64,000 nt of DNA, taken from the NCBI GenBank assembly GCA_032164245.1, contig JAVMKO010000006.1:10121001-10185000 (forward strand), in the 5' to 3' direction. The first letter of the stretch is position 1. Each line of letters begins with the position of its first letter. Below the pieces are notes generated by a model, which saw only the letters and a program-made list of their open reading frames with translations, was not told the DNA's origin and ran no database searches. Of the stretch, positions 31,090-41,649 are shown piece after piece. This stretch comes from Sternotherus odoratus (taxonomy: Eukaryota > Chordata > Testudines > Kinosternidae). A program made the position numbers and the translations under genes.

Positions 31090-31470
31090 AAAGGTCATAA
31101 ATGAAAGAGACTATTCCAAATTAGTGAGTGGGAAGTATCTAGTGGGTCACTGCTGGTATTAGTGTTAGACCTGGTCTCATATACCATCTTCAGAAATGAT
31201 CTAAAAGAGGGAGTAAAAAGCACATTAATTAAACTTACAGATGATACTAAGCTGGGAGGAATTGCAAATACCATTGGGTACAGAAAAATGGTGTAGAAGG
31301 ACCAAGAATAATGGGCAGAAAATAACAATATGGCTCAATAAGGAAAAATGCAAACTAATTCATCTGATTAATTCAAAGGAACTGAGAAGGAGAAATCTGG
31401 AAAGAATTCATATTGCAAGAGACCTAGGGGAGAGTAAATTAGGTATAAATTTAATATGATACGACAGCAG
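31090..31470 (+). repeat. CR1 reverse-transcriptase remnant
   Basis: The + strand encodes a decayed RT palm with LTDDTKLGG (31231-31257), from the CR1 FADDTKLGG-type active-site region. It is followed by a degenerate TIWLNKEKCKLIHL stretch. Frames are broken. It is internal CR1 sequence, unlike the 3' tails elsewhere in the window, and no longer functional. Confidence 0.8.
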
Positions 31471-31622
31471 TGATGGGCTGTGTATGCAAATACCTAATGT
31501 CATGGAGCATAGAGATTACCAGTCCACCTCTTTGTAGCTCTGGTATGATCACACCGGGATTGTGTTTCCTTCTGGGCATTTCATGGCAAGAAAGATATTG
31601 ATAAGTGAGAAGGATGTTAAGG

Positions 31623-31739
31623 TAGGGTGACCAGATGTCTGGATTTTATAGGGTCAGTCCCAACTTGGGGGTCTTTTTCTTATATAGGCTCCTATTACCG
31701 CCCACCCCGATTTTTCACACTTGCTGTCTGGTCACCCTA
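31623..31739. mobile_element. TAGGGTGACCAG hAT-type MITE, copy 1
   Basis: Inverted termini TAGGGTGACCAGATGTC and CTGTCTGGTCACCCTA. Flanks TGTTAAGG and TGTTCAGA are a decayed eight-base duplication. Interior includes TTTTATAGGG, TCTTTTTCTTATATAGG and CCCGATTTTTCACACTTG, shared with four other copies. Confidence 0.85.
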
Positions 31740-32865
31740 TGTTCAGAGAAGGGCACCTATCACAAGGCGGTTGATGGGACCGATTTATGTGGAAGGATTA
31801 ATAACTAGATAGATTTGTGTATAGCTTAGCTAAGCCACACCTAAGGTAGAGGATGAAGAGAGGGTAGGTTAGGAGCCTGCAGCTATTTGCAAGTTTTGGG
31901 GTGGGGAGGTGGTCGATCCAGAAATAAAATGTAAAAAAGCAAAACTTGGTGGAATAGCAGAAAAAACCAAAAAATGCAAAACCTGATGATATCTGTGAAG
32001 TGTTGAATAGTTTCCCAGTGGAAGCACCATTGTTTGAAACATGGACAATGTAATACTAAAAAGTGTACCATTGGGAACTGCCTTGTGATGGCTGAATTGA
32101 TGCAGAGAAACAACCATATCGCCAATCGCAAAGGTTCAAATATCATGAGTCAGACTCCCCAAAAATCATGAGATGATGTAAAAATCATGAGATGATGTAA
32201 AAATCATGAGATTATGTGAAAATAATAATTTGGCATTCTTTTTATTTGCCTTCTGCTTTTTGAGCCTGTGGGGTGCACTGGGATCACGTTTTTAAGCTCT
32301 CTCCACGGCCACAAGAGCTAGAAACTTATTTTTGATTTAAGAAGGAAGGCTGAAAACGTCACATACCCACTTGACTCCAGGAGCTGGGGCTTTAAGGAAA
32401 ACAATAATTATCATGAGACTCATGACAAAATCATTAGAGTTGGCAACAGGTAAATTGGATACAGGTAAGACCAGACGCATCATCTGCTCTGAAGAGGGAT
32501 GCTGGATTGGCCTCTCCTATCCTATCCATCTCCGTCTAAGAAGCCAGTCCTGAGATTTTAGCATCATAATTACTGCTTTTCCACTGCGTTCCTCCAAAAC
32601 GCTCAGTGGAGTTAAAAGGTGGGTCCCGTATTGTTTAGGGAGATGTTAATATATTTTTTCTCACTGACCTTTTCCATATTCAGGTCTTAGTCAAAAAGTC
32701 ACTACGTTAAATTTCCACTCAAGGCATGATAGCAGGATGTGGTCAGCTCTCTGTATTCAAATTCCATTTGGAAACGTGACCATCTGCTCCATATTCAGAT
32801 ATCTGACAAATACTTGAATACAATCAATAAAAATGCTACCAACTGTGCAGTAGCTTTGCATTCCT
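31740..32865. other. Non-coding stretch with a short minisatellite
   Basis: At about 32158-32222 the unit AAATCATGAGATGATGTAAA recurs about three times. Otherwise no gene or family recognised. Confidence 0.5.
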
Positions 32866-32867
32866 CC

Positions 32868-33000
32868 TGATTCACCTAGTGATACCTTGTTATCTCTAAC
32901 CTGGTGCTTGCCTACTTATTTATACCTGCCCCATGATACTTCCACTGCATGCATCCGACGAAGTGGGTATTAGCCCATAAAAGCGTCAATACTTTAGTTA
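32868..33000 (+). repeat. PLE 3' UTR (copy A, left part)
   Basis: CCTTGTTATCTCTAACCTGG, TTGCCTACTTATTTATACC, CATCCGACGAAGTGGGTATT and ATACTTTAGTTA match the 3' regions of PLE copies B and C. The copy stops exactly where Harbinger-2 begins. It resumes at 34873 with TTAGTCTTTAAGGTGCC. Confidence 0.85.
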
Positions 33001-33369
33001 GGCCATGGTTACACTTACGGGATTATAGCGCTTTTGGTTATAGCGTGTCCCATATACAGCAATAGGTATTGCGCTAGAGCGTGTCCACACTTTGACCCAC
33101 TAGCGCTAGAGCAGGGCCACATTTGCGGCGCTTCAGGTGGCATTAAGAGCAGCGCAATAGGGCAGGTATCCCACAGAGCACCTCTTCCCAATCTGGCGCA
33201 ATGCCTTGTGGGAAGGTTGGTGTCACTTGCGGCCATTCTGCATCCTGTTCCAACTCCCCGTGATGCTTTGTGTCATATCCCAGCAATCCCTGTGTTTCCA
33301 TCCGCCTCAGGCGCCATCTTTCAACGGTTTCAGCAAGGCGCGCTCCGTTGTCCGTTTTCCTGTGCTGTA

Positions 33370-34034
33370 ATGGATCGCGAACTGCTGAGGAGCATGCTGG
33401 AGAGTGTCACCAGCACAACTCTCTGCGCAGCGGAGTTCATTCTTGACATGGAAGGTGACAATAGTGATGGGTCTGAAGAAGACGAGCTCGAGCTGAGGAA
33501 CGCATTGGAACTAAACTGATCGTCGCTTTAACGGACATGCTCACGACTGTGGAATGCCGCTTCTGGGCACGGGAAATGAGCACTGAATGGTGGGATCGCA
33601 TTGTCATGCAAGTGTGGGACGATGAGCAGTGGCTGCAAAACTTTCGCATGAGAAAAGCCACTTTCATGGGATTGTGTGCTGAACTCGCCCCCGCCCTGCA
33701 GCGCAAGGACACCAGATTGAGAGCTGCCATCCCAGTGGAGAAGCGGTGGCTATAGCACTCTGGAAGCTGGCCACCCCAGACACTTTGGGGTGGGGAAGTC
33801 GACCGTTGGAGTCGTGTTGATGCAAGTGTGCAGGGCCATTAATAGCCTCCTGCTAAGAAAAATCGTGACTCTTGGTGACGTGCGTGACATCGTGGCTGGC
33901 TTTGAACAGATGGGTTTCCCTAACTGTGGAGGGGCGATAGATGGGACCCATATACCTATTCTGGTGCCTGCCCACCTAGCAGACGAGTATATTAACCGAA
34001 AGGGGTACTTCTCCATGGTTCTTCAGGCGCTTTT
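33370..34034 (+). pseudogene. Harbinger transposase, N-terminal part, frameshifted
   Basis: The start is the ATG at 33370 (MDRELLRSML). An acidic stretch DGSEEDELE is followed by a frame change near 33515. CRFWAREMSTEWWDRIV and FRMRKATFMGLC then align with the transposase of the 10.7-kb element. A second break falls near 33750. GKSTVGVVLMQV leads to GAIDGTHIPI with the first catalytic Asp. The reading ends at YFSMVLQAL, where PLE sequence begins, so the second Asp and the Glu are missing. It is a related but distinct subfamily of the first element. Confidence 0.88.
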
Positions 34035-34838
34035 CGTAGGGACTGTCCAGTCCTGGCCCACAGACAACCCGCCAACCTTAAGCAGATTCTCACCAGCAAC
34101 ACCACACTGCACCATAGTAACTCCAAATCAGGAACTAATCCATGCAACAAACCTCGATGCCAACTCTGCCCACATATCTACACCAGCACAGGACCCAACC
34201 AGATCAGCCATACCATCACTGGATCATTCACCTGCACATCTACCAATGTCATATATGCCATTATGTGCCAGCAATGTTCCTCTGCTATGTACATCGGCCA
34301 ACCTAGACAGTCCCTACGAAAAAGAATAAATGGACACAAATCAGATATCAGGAATGGCAATATACAAAAACCTGTAGGAGAACACTTCAACCTGCCTGGA
34401 CACACAATTACAGATTGCAGCAAAAACACTTCAAGACCAGACTGCAAAGAGAAACTGCAGAGCTGCAATTCATTTGCAAATTTAACACAGTCAATCTGGG
34501 ATTGAACAAAGATTTTGAATGGCTTGCTAATTACAAAAACAGCTTCTCCTCTCTCCAAGTTCACACCTCCAATTCAGCTGCTAGAGGAATACCTCACCCT
34601 CCCTGATTTGAGATAACAAGCTGGTTCAGCCTGATTGGACTAACCTTGTTATCTCCTACCTGGTTCTTGCCTACTTATCTATACCTGTCCCTGGACACTT
34701 CCACTGCTTGCATCCGACGAAGTGGGTATTAGCCCACGAAAGCTTATGCTTCGATACTTTAGTTAGTCTTTAAGGTGCCACAGGACTCTTTGTTACCTCT
34801 GCTATTCCAGACTAACACGGCTACCTCTCCGATTCTAG
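34035..34838 (+). mobile_element. PLE copy B, 5' truncated, inserted in Harbinger-2
   Basis: Coding remnants on + run from about 34051 to 34604 in several frames. They include the zinc-motif region, MYIGQPRQSLRKRINGHKSD, GEHFNLPGHTITD and LNKDFEWLANYKNSF. These match the open frame of PLE copy C. The 3' UTR follows with CATCCGACGAAGTGGGTATT, TTTAAGGTGCCACAGGACTC and AGACTAACACGGCTACC. Position 34031-34050 is an inverted scrap of the element's own sequence. Two or more frameshifts and a short deletion after HTITD make it inactive. Confidence 0.88.
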
Positions 34839-34872
34839 TACACTATTGGCATCCACTACACAGCATTGCCCT

Positions 34873-34912
34873 TTAGTCTTTAAGGTGCCACAGGACTTTG
34901 TTAACTCCTCTA
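34873..34912 (+). repeat. PLE copy A, right part
   Basis: TTAGTCTTTAAGGTGCCACA continues the copy that stops at 33000, followed by GGACTTTGTTAACTC. Together they show that Harbinger-2 entered an existing PLE tail. Confidence 0.75.
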
Positions 34913-34954
34913 CCCCATCACCCCTGGGTAAGCTTGTTCCCTTTCCATGCTGCC

Positions 34955-35077
34955 CAGGGTGACCAGATGGCAAATGTGAAAAATCAGGACAGGGGGTGGG
35001 GGTAATAGAAACCTATATAAGAAAAAGACTAAAAAATCGGGACTGTCCCTATAATATCGGGACATCTGGTCATCCTA
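34955..35077. mobile_element. TAGGGTGACCAG hAT-type MITE, copy 2
   Basis: Starts CAGGGTGACCAGATGG and ends ACATCTGGTCATCCTA. Flanks ATGCTGCC (34947-34954) and ATGCTACC (35078-35085), 7 of 8. Orientation is opposite to copy 1. Confidence 0.88.
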
Positions 35078-35184
35078 ATGCTACCATTATTCACAAATAA
35101 CCCAGGCTTGTGGCTTGCCCCATTCACTGTAGCTGCTTCTGCATTGCAAATTATGTTGACCAATGATTTGCTTGAATGATTATT

Positions 35185-35305
35185 CTCTCCACTCTTTCAA
35201 ATGGGGAACTGCTGCACAGAGAGGCTAAGATCACAAAGGAAGAGCCAGAAATTGAATCCAGCTCGCACAAATCCTAATCCAGCGCCTTAACCGCAGGCCT
35301 ATATT
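35185..35305 (-). repeat. MIR-type SINE fragment, antisense
   Basis: CAAATGGGGAACTGCTGCAC, AGAGAGGCTAAGATCAC and AGCCAGAAATTGAATCCAG with CGCCTTAACCGC are antisense MIR blocks. Confidence 0.65.
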
Positions 35306-35309
35306 CCCA

Positions 35310-37500
35310 CTCTGGGCTATATTTTAGGGAGGAACAAATGTCAGCAGCTGTGACTCCTTCCCTTGTCCTAGTGACCACACTTTGTTTTCCAGGAGTTTAT
35401 GGCTCTCTTGTGGCTAGTCAATGCTGCTGCTTTTAATGCTAGGCTGCGGAAGTGTCCCATCACTGCATGTTTACGTGCCTGGGATTTTATGGCTCATTCA
35501 GTGGTATTTTGTGATGTGCAGGATCTAGTAGAGGATGGCCACACACTTTGTAAAGCTCTTCGGGATGAGAAACACAATATATAAATGGTTAATGCTTTTT
35601 ACTAATGCTTTTTACATAGGGAGGGGAAAAGAAAGAAATCTCTCTCTTCCTCTGCGGAGTGCTTCTCTGATTGATAACGATTATTTTACCATCTGTGCTA
35701 TTTTTGTAGCCGAAAGCATTATCTGTAAAAGACTAGGCACCCACCAAAAAATTCCTTGTTCAAGTCGATGGCAAACACTAAGGGGAAGCGTGGAACACTA
35801 ACAGCTGTCGTTAAAGTCCAAATTCTACCAGCCCAACAGCTCCTGAGCTCTGAGACAGCTGGGCTGCTGCAAACTGTCCTACCAAAGAGTGCTGCCAGAC
35901 AGTATAAGGTTACTCTAATGTTGTCTCATTATCCTTGTCTAATGTGCAACATTTGGGAGTTCGGTATTGATTACTGAGGCTCGGTGTCCCATTGTGACAC
36001 ACCTGTAGATCAAAATTAATTCCTGACCGTCTGGTAAGCAGTGGTGCCCGGCTGCTAAAGTATTATGTTGTTATGGTTGACTGATTTAAAGATAGCTCTA
36101 AACTCATTTGAGCTTCCCAGTTTGCTTCCCTGCTTTCAGGCTTGGCCGTATGTGCACAATTGTCGACCATTCGTCCGAAGGGCCCAGCTGAGATGAATGA
36201 ATTAAAAAAGCAGCCATTTTAGCAATTGAAAGTTCCCATTTTCCTTCCTTTCTGCGCTCTCCAAATAGTGGAAGCACAGTGCTAAGAAAATAAATGTGTG
36301 GTGGGCGACCTGGTTATCTGATTCCTGGATTACTGCACTACCGTAAAGCACTCATGAAAATGGGAAAGAGTCGCGGTTCCATTTGTCAGACAGCCGTCGT
36401 TAATCATGCTTTGAAAGGTCTGCATGAGACTTTCAGAGGTGGAAAACCAAAGCGCCCTTCGCTTCTTGACGTACAGCTACTGACACGGTACCTATCTGGT
36501 CCTATGGAAGGATGTCATGTGGTACGATCTGGTAATTAATGCTGATGTATGACGTTCTGGAGGCTGCTCTGTTTTTTTGGTGCAGATGTGTGCCTCCCCG
36601 GTTGCAGAGGCAGGGACCTGGCAGAGTTAAAATCGCACCCATTGCAAAAATGAATACTTATTTGTGCCTATGAATGCCACGCCTATTTCTTTGCTAGCCA
36701 AGGAGAATTTTTGCACCAGCAGCAGGGAAGAGGTTAATATACGATAGAATAGAATTACTATTAAGCTAGGAAAAGTTTGACCCCTGCCCATCCCCTTTGG
36801 CTAACTGAATTTCGGAGGTTGTAAGAAGGATTGTGTGGGCGTGTTCCCAGGATTTAGTTTCCGAGAGATGGAAATATCATCTTCCTTGATTTACAGAGGT
36901 TTTAGCAGAGCCATCCAGAGTACAGTATTCTTGGCACGGAGTCTCTCTGCACTCTGCAGCCTGAAAGCGCTCAATGTTAACGTATGTACATCAAAGCTGT
37001 GTGTGCCTACGTCCTTTGCTACACTGCTGACAGGAAGATAGAGGTAGGCAGAAATCTGGGTAGCAGGGCAGAAAGCACGGTAGGACTGAAATTCCCAGCC
37101 CCCCAGCCCTCTGCACACACATTTCTTGATTAAAGTGACCATATTTGCAAACTTGAAAACTGGGACACTTTTGTGGCATTTTAGAATATGAGTGCAGCTG
37201 TTGTTACTGCCAGCTTCTGAGTCTGTGATTTTATTTATTAATTATTACCCAGACCCCATTGCGCTAGGTACAAATGGCGAAACGCAGAACTAAAAGACAG
37301 CCCCTCCCTGAAAGAGTTCACAGACCGAGTACATGGGGAGAGACCACAGGTGGCTATCAACAGACAGCTTGGGGTAAGGGAAAAGCTGGGCTGATTGTGA
37401 GGCAGCCTCAACTGGAGGCCAGGCCCCAAACAAACCCAGCTGGCCCTATAATTTCTGTGTGAATTGAGGTGTAGAGTCATCTATAAGTTATTTATAGTAG
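35310..37500. other. Non-coding stretch
   Basis: No gene recognised. CTGAAAGAGTTCACAGACCG near 37308 resembles the accessory block at 8455. Overlapping open frames of 60-88 codons lack motifs. Confidence 0.5.
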
Positions 37501-37504
37501 GCGG

Positions 37505-38440
37505 TGTTAGCGACATGTCTGTCGACCTCATTGACTTAGTCATCATGACTTAGGTCTATGATAGCACCCGCTTCGTCTGCAGGTTTGATCACAGTCTTGT
37601 GGTTGGATTTAGGGATTATAGCCGTCTTCTTGGTGGTAGAGAGATTGTGGTGGATGTGTGTTTGTTGAGGATTTTACAGTCTCTTTTTTCCCCCTGGAGC
37701 AATCTGTACATTGGTACAGTGTGTGGTTTCATCTGCTGAGGGGAGGAGTGGGACGTCCAGTTAGATGATTCACTTTTGTTATGACTGTTGGTGGGGATAT
37801 GGTGGTTGTGGGTGGTTTCGTCTTTGTTATGAAGGAATTCCTTCAGGAGGAGTCAGACGAAGAATTCTTCTAGTTCTCCACATGTTAGTATGGTATCAGG
37901 TTCTGTGGCAGGGCAGAAGTTCTTGGAGAGCACAGATACTCAGTTCTGGTTAAGGGTAGTCTTCATAGGTTGATGACGTTGGGGTGTCATGTGGTGTCTG
38001 TGTGGTGCATCATGGGGTCTTGATTTCTCCCAGAAGGGATGTTCTGGTGGTTGTGGAGTTGTAGTTGGTTCCACTTTTGGTTGTTATGTTGAATGGCTGT
38101 CAGCCGGCTTTTTTGATAGTTGTTTTCGGTTTCCTGCATGAGCTCTAGGTAGATTTCCTGATATATTTTTTTCTTCCAGTATGTGGGAATGTGTGATGAT
38201 TTCTTGTTTGAGGTGGTCTCTTCTGGAGTATGCAAGGTACAGGAGATGGTTCCTCAGTTTTTATGAGGTCCTTCTACAGAACAGCTCAGCATATTTGGAG
38301 CTGAATGTAGTGGTCAGAGGGTTAGAGATGGAAGTCCTGTGGAGTGATGTTTTCTTTCTGGCATTTGCTCAGGAAGTTCATGTCGCTGTTTAGTCTGGCT
38401 TCCATATATGATGGGGAGCACATCCCAAAATAAATCTTTC
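37505..38440 (-). pseudogene. PLE protein, N-terminal region, decayed
   Basis: Read on -, the segment begins near 38440 with FLSKCQKENITPQDFHL. It continues with HLLYLAYSRRDHLKQE, then NFCPATEPDT and GELEEFF, and finally VIKPADEAGA near 37565-37590. The IKPAD(K)GG-type motif directly precedes the reverse transcriptase in Penelope-like and related elements. Several stops and frame changes interrupt it. No RT palm follows: the sequence ends before the catalytic motifs, so this is the 5' half only. Copy C at 50735 supplies the other half of a similar protein, but I cannot show they are the same subfamily. Confidence 0.75.
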
Positions 38441-38474
38441 CCAACCCTCCTTTTCTAGCCTTCAAAAACTCTCT

Positions 38475-38635
38475 GTAGTGGGGAAGTGTTAGTCCCAATT
38501 TAGAGATGGGAAACTGAGGCACAGAGTGATTAAGTGACTTGTCCAAGGTCAGAGGGGAAATCGGTGGCAGAGCCAGGAATCACACCCAGATCTCTTGCAT
38601 CCCAGTACAATGCCTTAATCCAAAGGCCATCATTG
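38475..38635 (-). repeat. MIR-type SINE, antisense
   Basis: AGAGATGGGAAACTGAGGCA, AGTGATTAAGTGACTTGTCC, GGTGGCAGAGCCAGGAATC and CACACCCAGATCTCTTGC are the antisense MIR pattern. Confidence 0.8.
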
Positions 38636-38639
38636 CTCG

Positions 38640-40190
38640 TGGGAAGTACGCCATCCCCCCCCCCATTTCGCACTCACTGCTGCTTGTTGGAAAAGGAGGG
38701 AAAAGTTGAGGGAAAGTCCCTGCCCCTCCGTTTCAGGGATGGGTCCTGCTGCAATGCTTTGAGGCAATATGATATTTTGCCTCTTTTTTTTTCTCTAGCA
38801 TGAATATATATTACTCACAAAAGCTACATTAAAAGAACATTGCTGAGGTGCTAAATCAAGCACCCCAAGTTCAGAAATGCCAAAATTCTGGATTTCTGTG
38901 CAGCCTTCCTGGCCCACTTGTGCACGTGCATCCTGACAGTCTTTAATAACATGACCACATACTATATTTTCCATCTCCGCACCCTCCCCATCAACTGGTT
39001 TCCAGGTCCAGTTTCCTCTCCCCTGACTCCTCATGCCTCCCAGAGGCCAGCTCTTGTTCCCTTTGCATTTGATTCAAGTAGTTTCCTCATTTCTGGTGCC
39101 TGGACCTACCAGGGGGTCATTGATAGCACAGGAGAGACAAGCTCCCTGCTATCAGTTCAGGTGTCTGTTCCTGCACCTGGCACAGCCCATACCAGCTCAG
39201 AGTTGCAGGGAAAGCTCTGCTCAGCCCGGGGCTGGAGCATGCTCCGTGTAGACGGAATCTTCAGGGAATTTAAACGATAAGAAATCTCTACTGAGCATGT
39301 GCAAATTGGAATTTTTGAAAGGCTTAATGGGAGTGTCAGGCAACCTTACTAATAGGCCGTGCTAATACTGTTGCTCTATACATCTCAAAGGATTAATTAT
39401 AATAATATGCCTCTGTCTCTGTTCCATCCATCGCCCCCACACATCTATGCCCTGTCTCCCACGCCACCACAGATGCTTGGAGTAGTCTAGTTAAGCACTG
39501 CAATAAACCAAGCTGCTCCATTGTCCTCAACTCCCTGAAGTGTTCTTTGTATATCTAACCAATTAAATGTGGGAGAGACAGAACAAATGATTTATGAACA
39601 GCGCGAGAACAGCAGAAAAGTGTTTTTTTTTCCCCTTCCCCAGTGAGCACTGATCATAGAATTACACCTCATGGAAATAGAGACCTGATCAGGAAAAACA
39701 GTTTGAGACAGTTTAGCAGAACAGATTATCAAATAATTGAGGTATTTAGCTGATGCTGTATTTTCATACAGCTACCATTTTAAAATAAAGCATTCCGTTT
39801 TTATATTGATGTCTTCATAGCATTTAGGTATTCCAAGGCTATTTTTTCAACTCCATTTACATTTCTACTGTTTAGGAAAATAAGTGAAGCTGTGTTTATA
39901 TAATACGTTACACAGAGCTGATGGAAACTTGGAGCTTCTGTTCCACAGGAAATTCTGACATTGAGAAATTTGTTTTCATTCCAATTTGGACTGAAAACTA
40001 AACATTTCAATTTTTTTCACAAGATGAAACTTTTTTTAAAAAAAGTTTGTTTTGGGTCATTTGTAATGTTCTGCTTGGATAAAATTGAAATGTTTTGTTC
40101 AGATTTTAACCTTTTAAAATTTGATATTATAATTTGATAAATACACAATCACTTTCAAAGCAAAAGCTGTTTTAAAATGAAAAATAAAAA
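38640..40190. other. Non-coding stretch
   Basis: No gene recognised. The 120-codon open frame at 38918-39280 lacks recognised motifs and overlaps another frame. AT-rich after 39.7 kb. Confidence 0.5.
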
Positions 40191-40195
40191 CACTC

Positions 40196-40482
40196 TGGGT
40201 AAGTCTACACTACTGACCGGATGAGCGGGTAGTGATCGATCTATCGGGGATTGATTTATTTCACCTAGTGTAGACACGATAAATTGATCCCCAAGCACTC
40301 TCCCTGTCGACTCCGGAACTCCACCGCTGCAAGAGGCGGAAGCAGAGTCGACGGGGGAGCAACAGCCACTGTGAGGACACCCAGGTAAGTTGGCCTAAGA
40401 TATGTCAACTTCAGCTACGCTATTCATGTAGCTGAAGTTGCGTATCCTAGGTTGACCCCTCCCCAAGTGTAGACCTGGCCTT
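40196..40482. mobile_element. Harbinger-type MITE, full length
   Basis: Left GGTAAGTCTACACTACTGAC and right AGTGTAGACCTGGCC are inverted ends. Blocks TGTCGACTCCGGAACTCCAC, GCAGAGTCGACGGGGGAGC and TGTAGCTGAAGTTGCGTATC are shared with the copies at 29824, 52540, 53963 and 56456. TTA follows on the right. No coding part. Confidence 0.82.
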
Positions 40483-40623
40483 AATTTCCATTTTTTTCAA
40501 ATGAAACTTTGAAATTGACATGTTCCCACAACAAGTTTTAATTTTCAAGAGCCCTGCATTTTCTAATAGAGAAACATTCCACCCGAATTTTTTACTTGCT
40601 GTAACTTTACATTGCATTTAGAG

Positions 40624-40852
40624 AAGTGATACTCAGACTAAGGCTCGCAAGCCATAAGTGACTCTTTCGTGTGTCTCCTGCAGCTCTTTGCAGCATGTGA
40701 TATTAAATTTTTAACCATTCAGGATCCTCTTACTATATATTTTAGAGCATATATATTAATAAATGAAACAAGGACTTCACACTACTGTGGCTCTTTTGGG
40801 TAATGTTTATCATTAATTTGGCTCCTGAATCATTGAGGTCTGAGTATCACCG
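40624..40852. mobile_element. hAT-type MITE
   Basis: GTGATACTCAGAC near the left end and GTCTGAGTATCAC near the right end are perfect inverse copies of 13 bases. Flanks ATTTAGAG (40616-40623) and ATTTAAAG (40853-40860) form an eight-base duplication with one mismatch. Interior AT-rich with GTGGCTCTTTTGGGTAATG. Confidence 0.85.
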
Positions 40853-40859
40853 ATTTAAA

Positions 40860-41435
40860 GCCTGCTTCAACGCCCCTTGAAATCAATGGGAACCTCACCA
40901 TTCAGTGGGTTTGGATCAGGTGCTTATGGAACCCCTTCCATCTTAAGATCTCAAAACATGAATGAGTTAAACCTCACTACAGATTGGCTGGTGGGTGGGG
41001 GGAGGTTAGAATTGTTATCCCTGTTTTACAGATGGGAAACCAGACATCAAGTGACTTTTCCACAGTAGCTCAACAAATCCATGGCAAGACTGGAAAGGGA
41101 ATTTAGATCTCACATGCCATCCCATCCTTTAGCCAGGGCGTCTTTCTCATCAAGTGGCTCCCTCCCAAACAGTGACCCGCAATTTAATGACCCATTTTTA
41201 CTAAGAAAAACAATAACAGAAGGAAATATTGCTCTTTTAAAACCAGAGCTCCTTGAAGATGTTCCCTGAGTAGGTTGTGTACTCTTTGGCCCATAAGACA
41301 CACAATGCTAAAGCCTTTTTCATGTAGCAACTTTGCTTCCTTCATGTTTTTGTTCTTTTTTATTTTTTTTTATTTTGCAGCATTAATCCTTAGATTCTGC
41401 TGATAACCATTTGGAACTGTGGTGGTAGTTACAAA
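40860..41435. other. Non-coding stretch
   Basis: Contains the recurrent AAATCAATGGGAACC motif at about 40881. Nothing else recognised. Confidence 0.45.
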
Positions 41436-41439
41436 TAAT

Positions 41440-41640
41440 AGTATTTAGCACTTTTCAGCATTAGATCTCAAAGGGCTTTACAAAGGAGGTCAGTATAATT
41501 ACCCTAATTTTACAGATGGGGAAACCGAGGCAATTTGTGATGCAATTTGTCATGGGTCATCCAGCAGGCTAGTGGCAGAGTTGGAAATAGGACCCAGGTC
41601 TCTTGAGTTTCAGGTCAGTGCTCTAATCACTAGGCCACAC
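41440..41640 (-). repeat. MIR-type SINE, antisense
   Basis: CTCAAAGGGCTTTACAAAGG, TACAGATGGGGAAACCGAGG, AGGCTAGTGGCAGAGTTGG, AATAGGACCCAGGTCTCTTG and CTCTAATCACTAGGCCACAC give the complete antisense pattern. Confidence 0.85.
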
Positions 41641-41649
41641 GGTGTCAAA

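Larger units (their letters stand above)
33001..34872 (+). mobile_element. Second Harbinger transposon, truncated and invaded
   Basis: The left terminus GGCCATGGTTACACTTACGG follows TTA (32998-33000), and TTA recurs at 34873-34875 in front of the continuing PLE copy A. A TTA duplication inside another repeat marks the insertion boundaries. It carries the 5' part of a transposase gene on + (33370-34034). The 3' half is replaced by PLE copy B, leaving only about 35 bases before the right end, so a deletion accompanied that insertion. CGCTAGAGC and TAGCGC motifs repeat near the left end. Confidence 0.8.
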
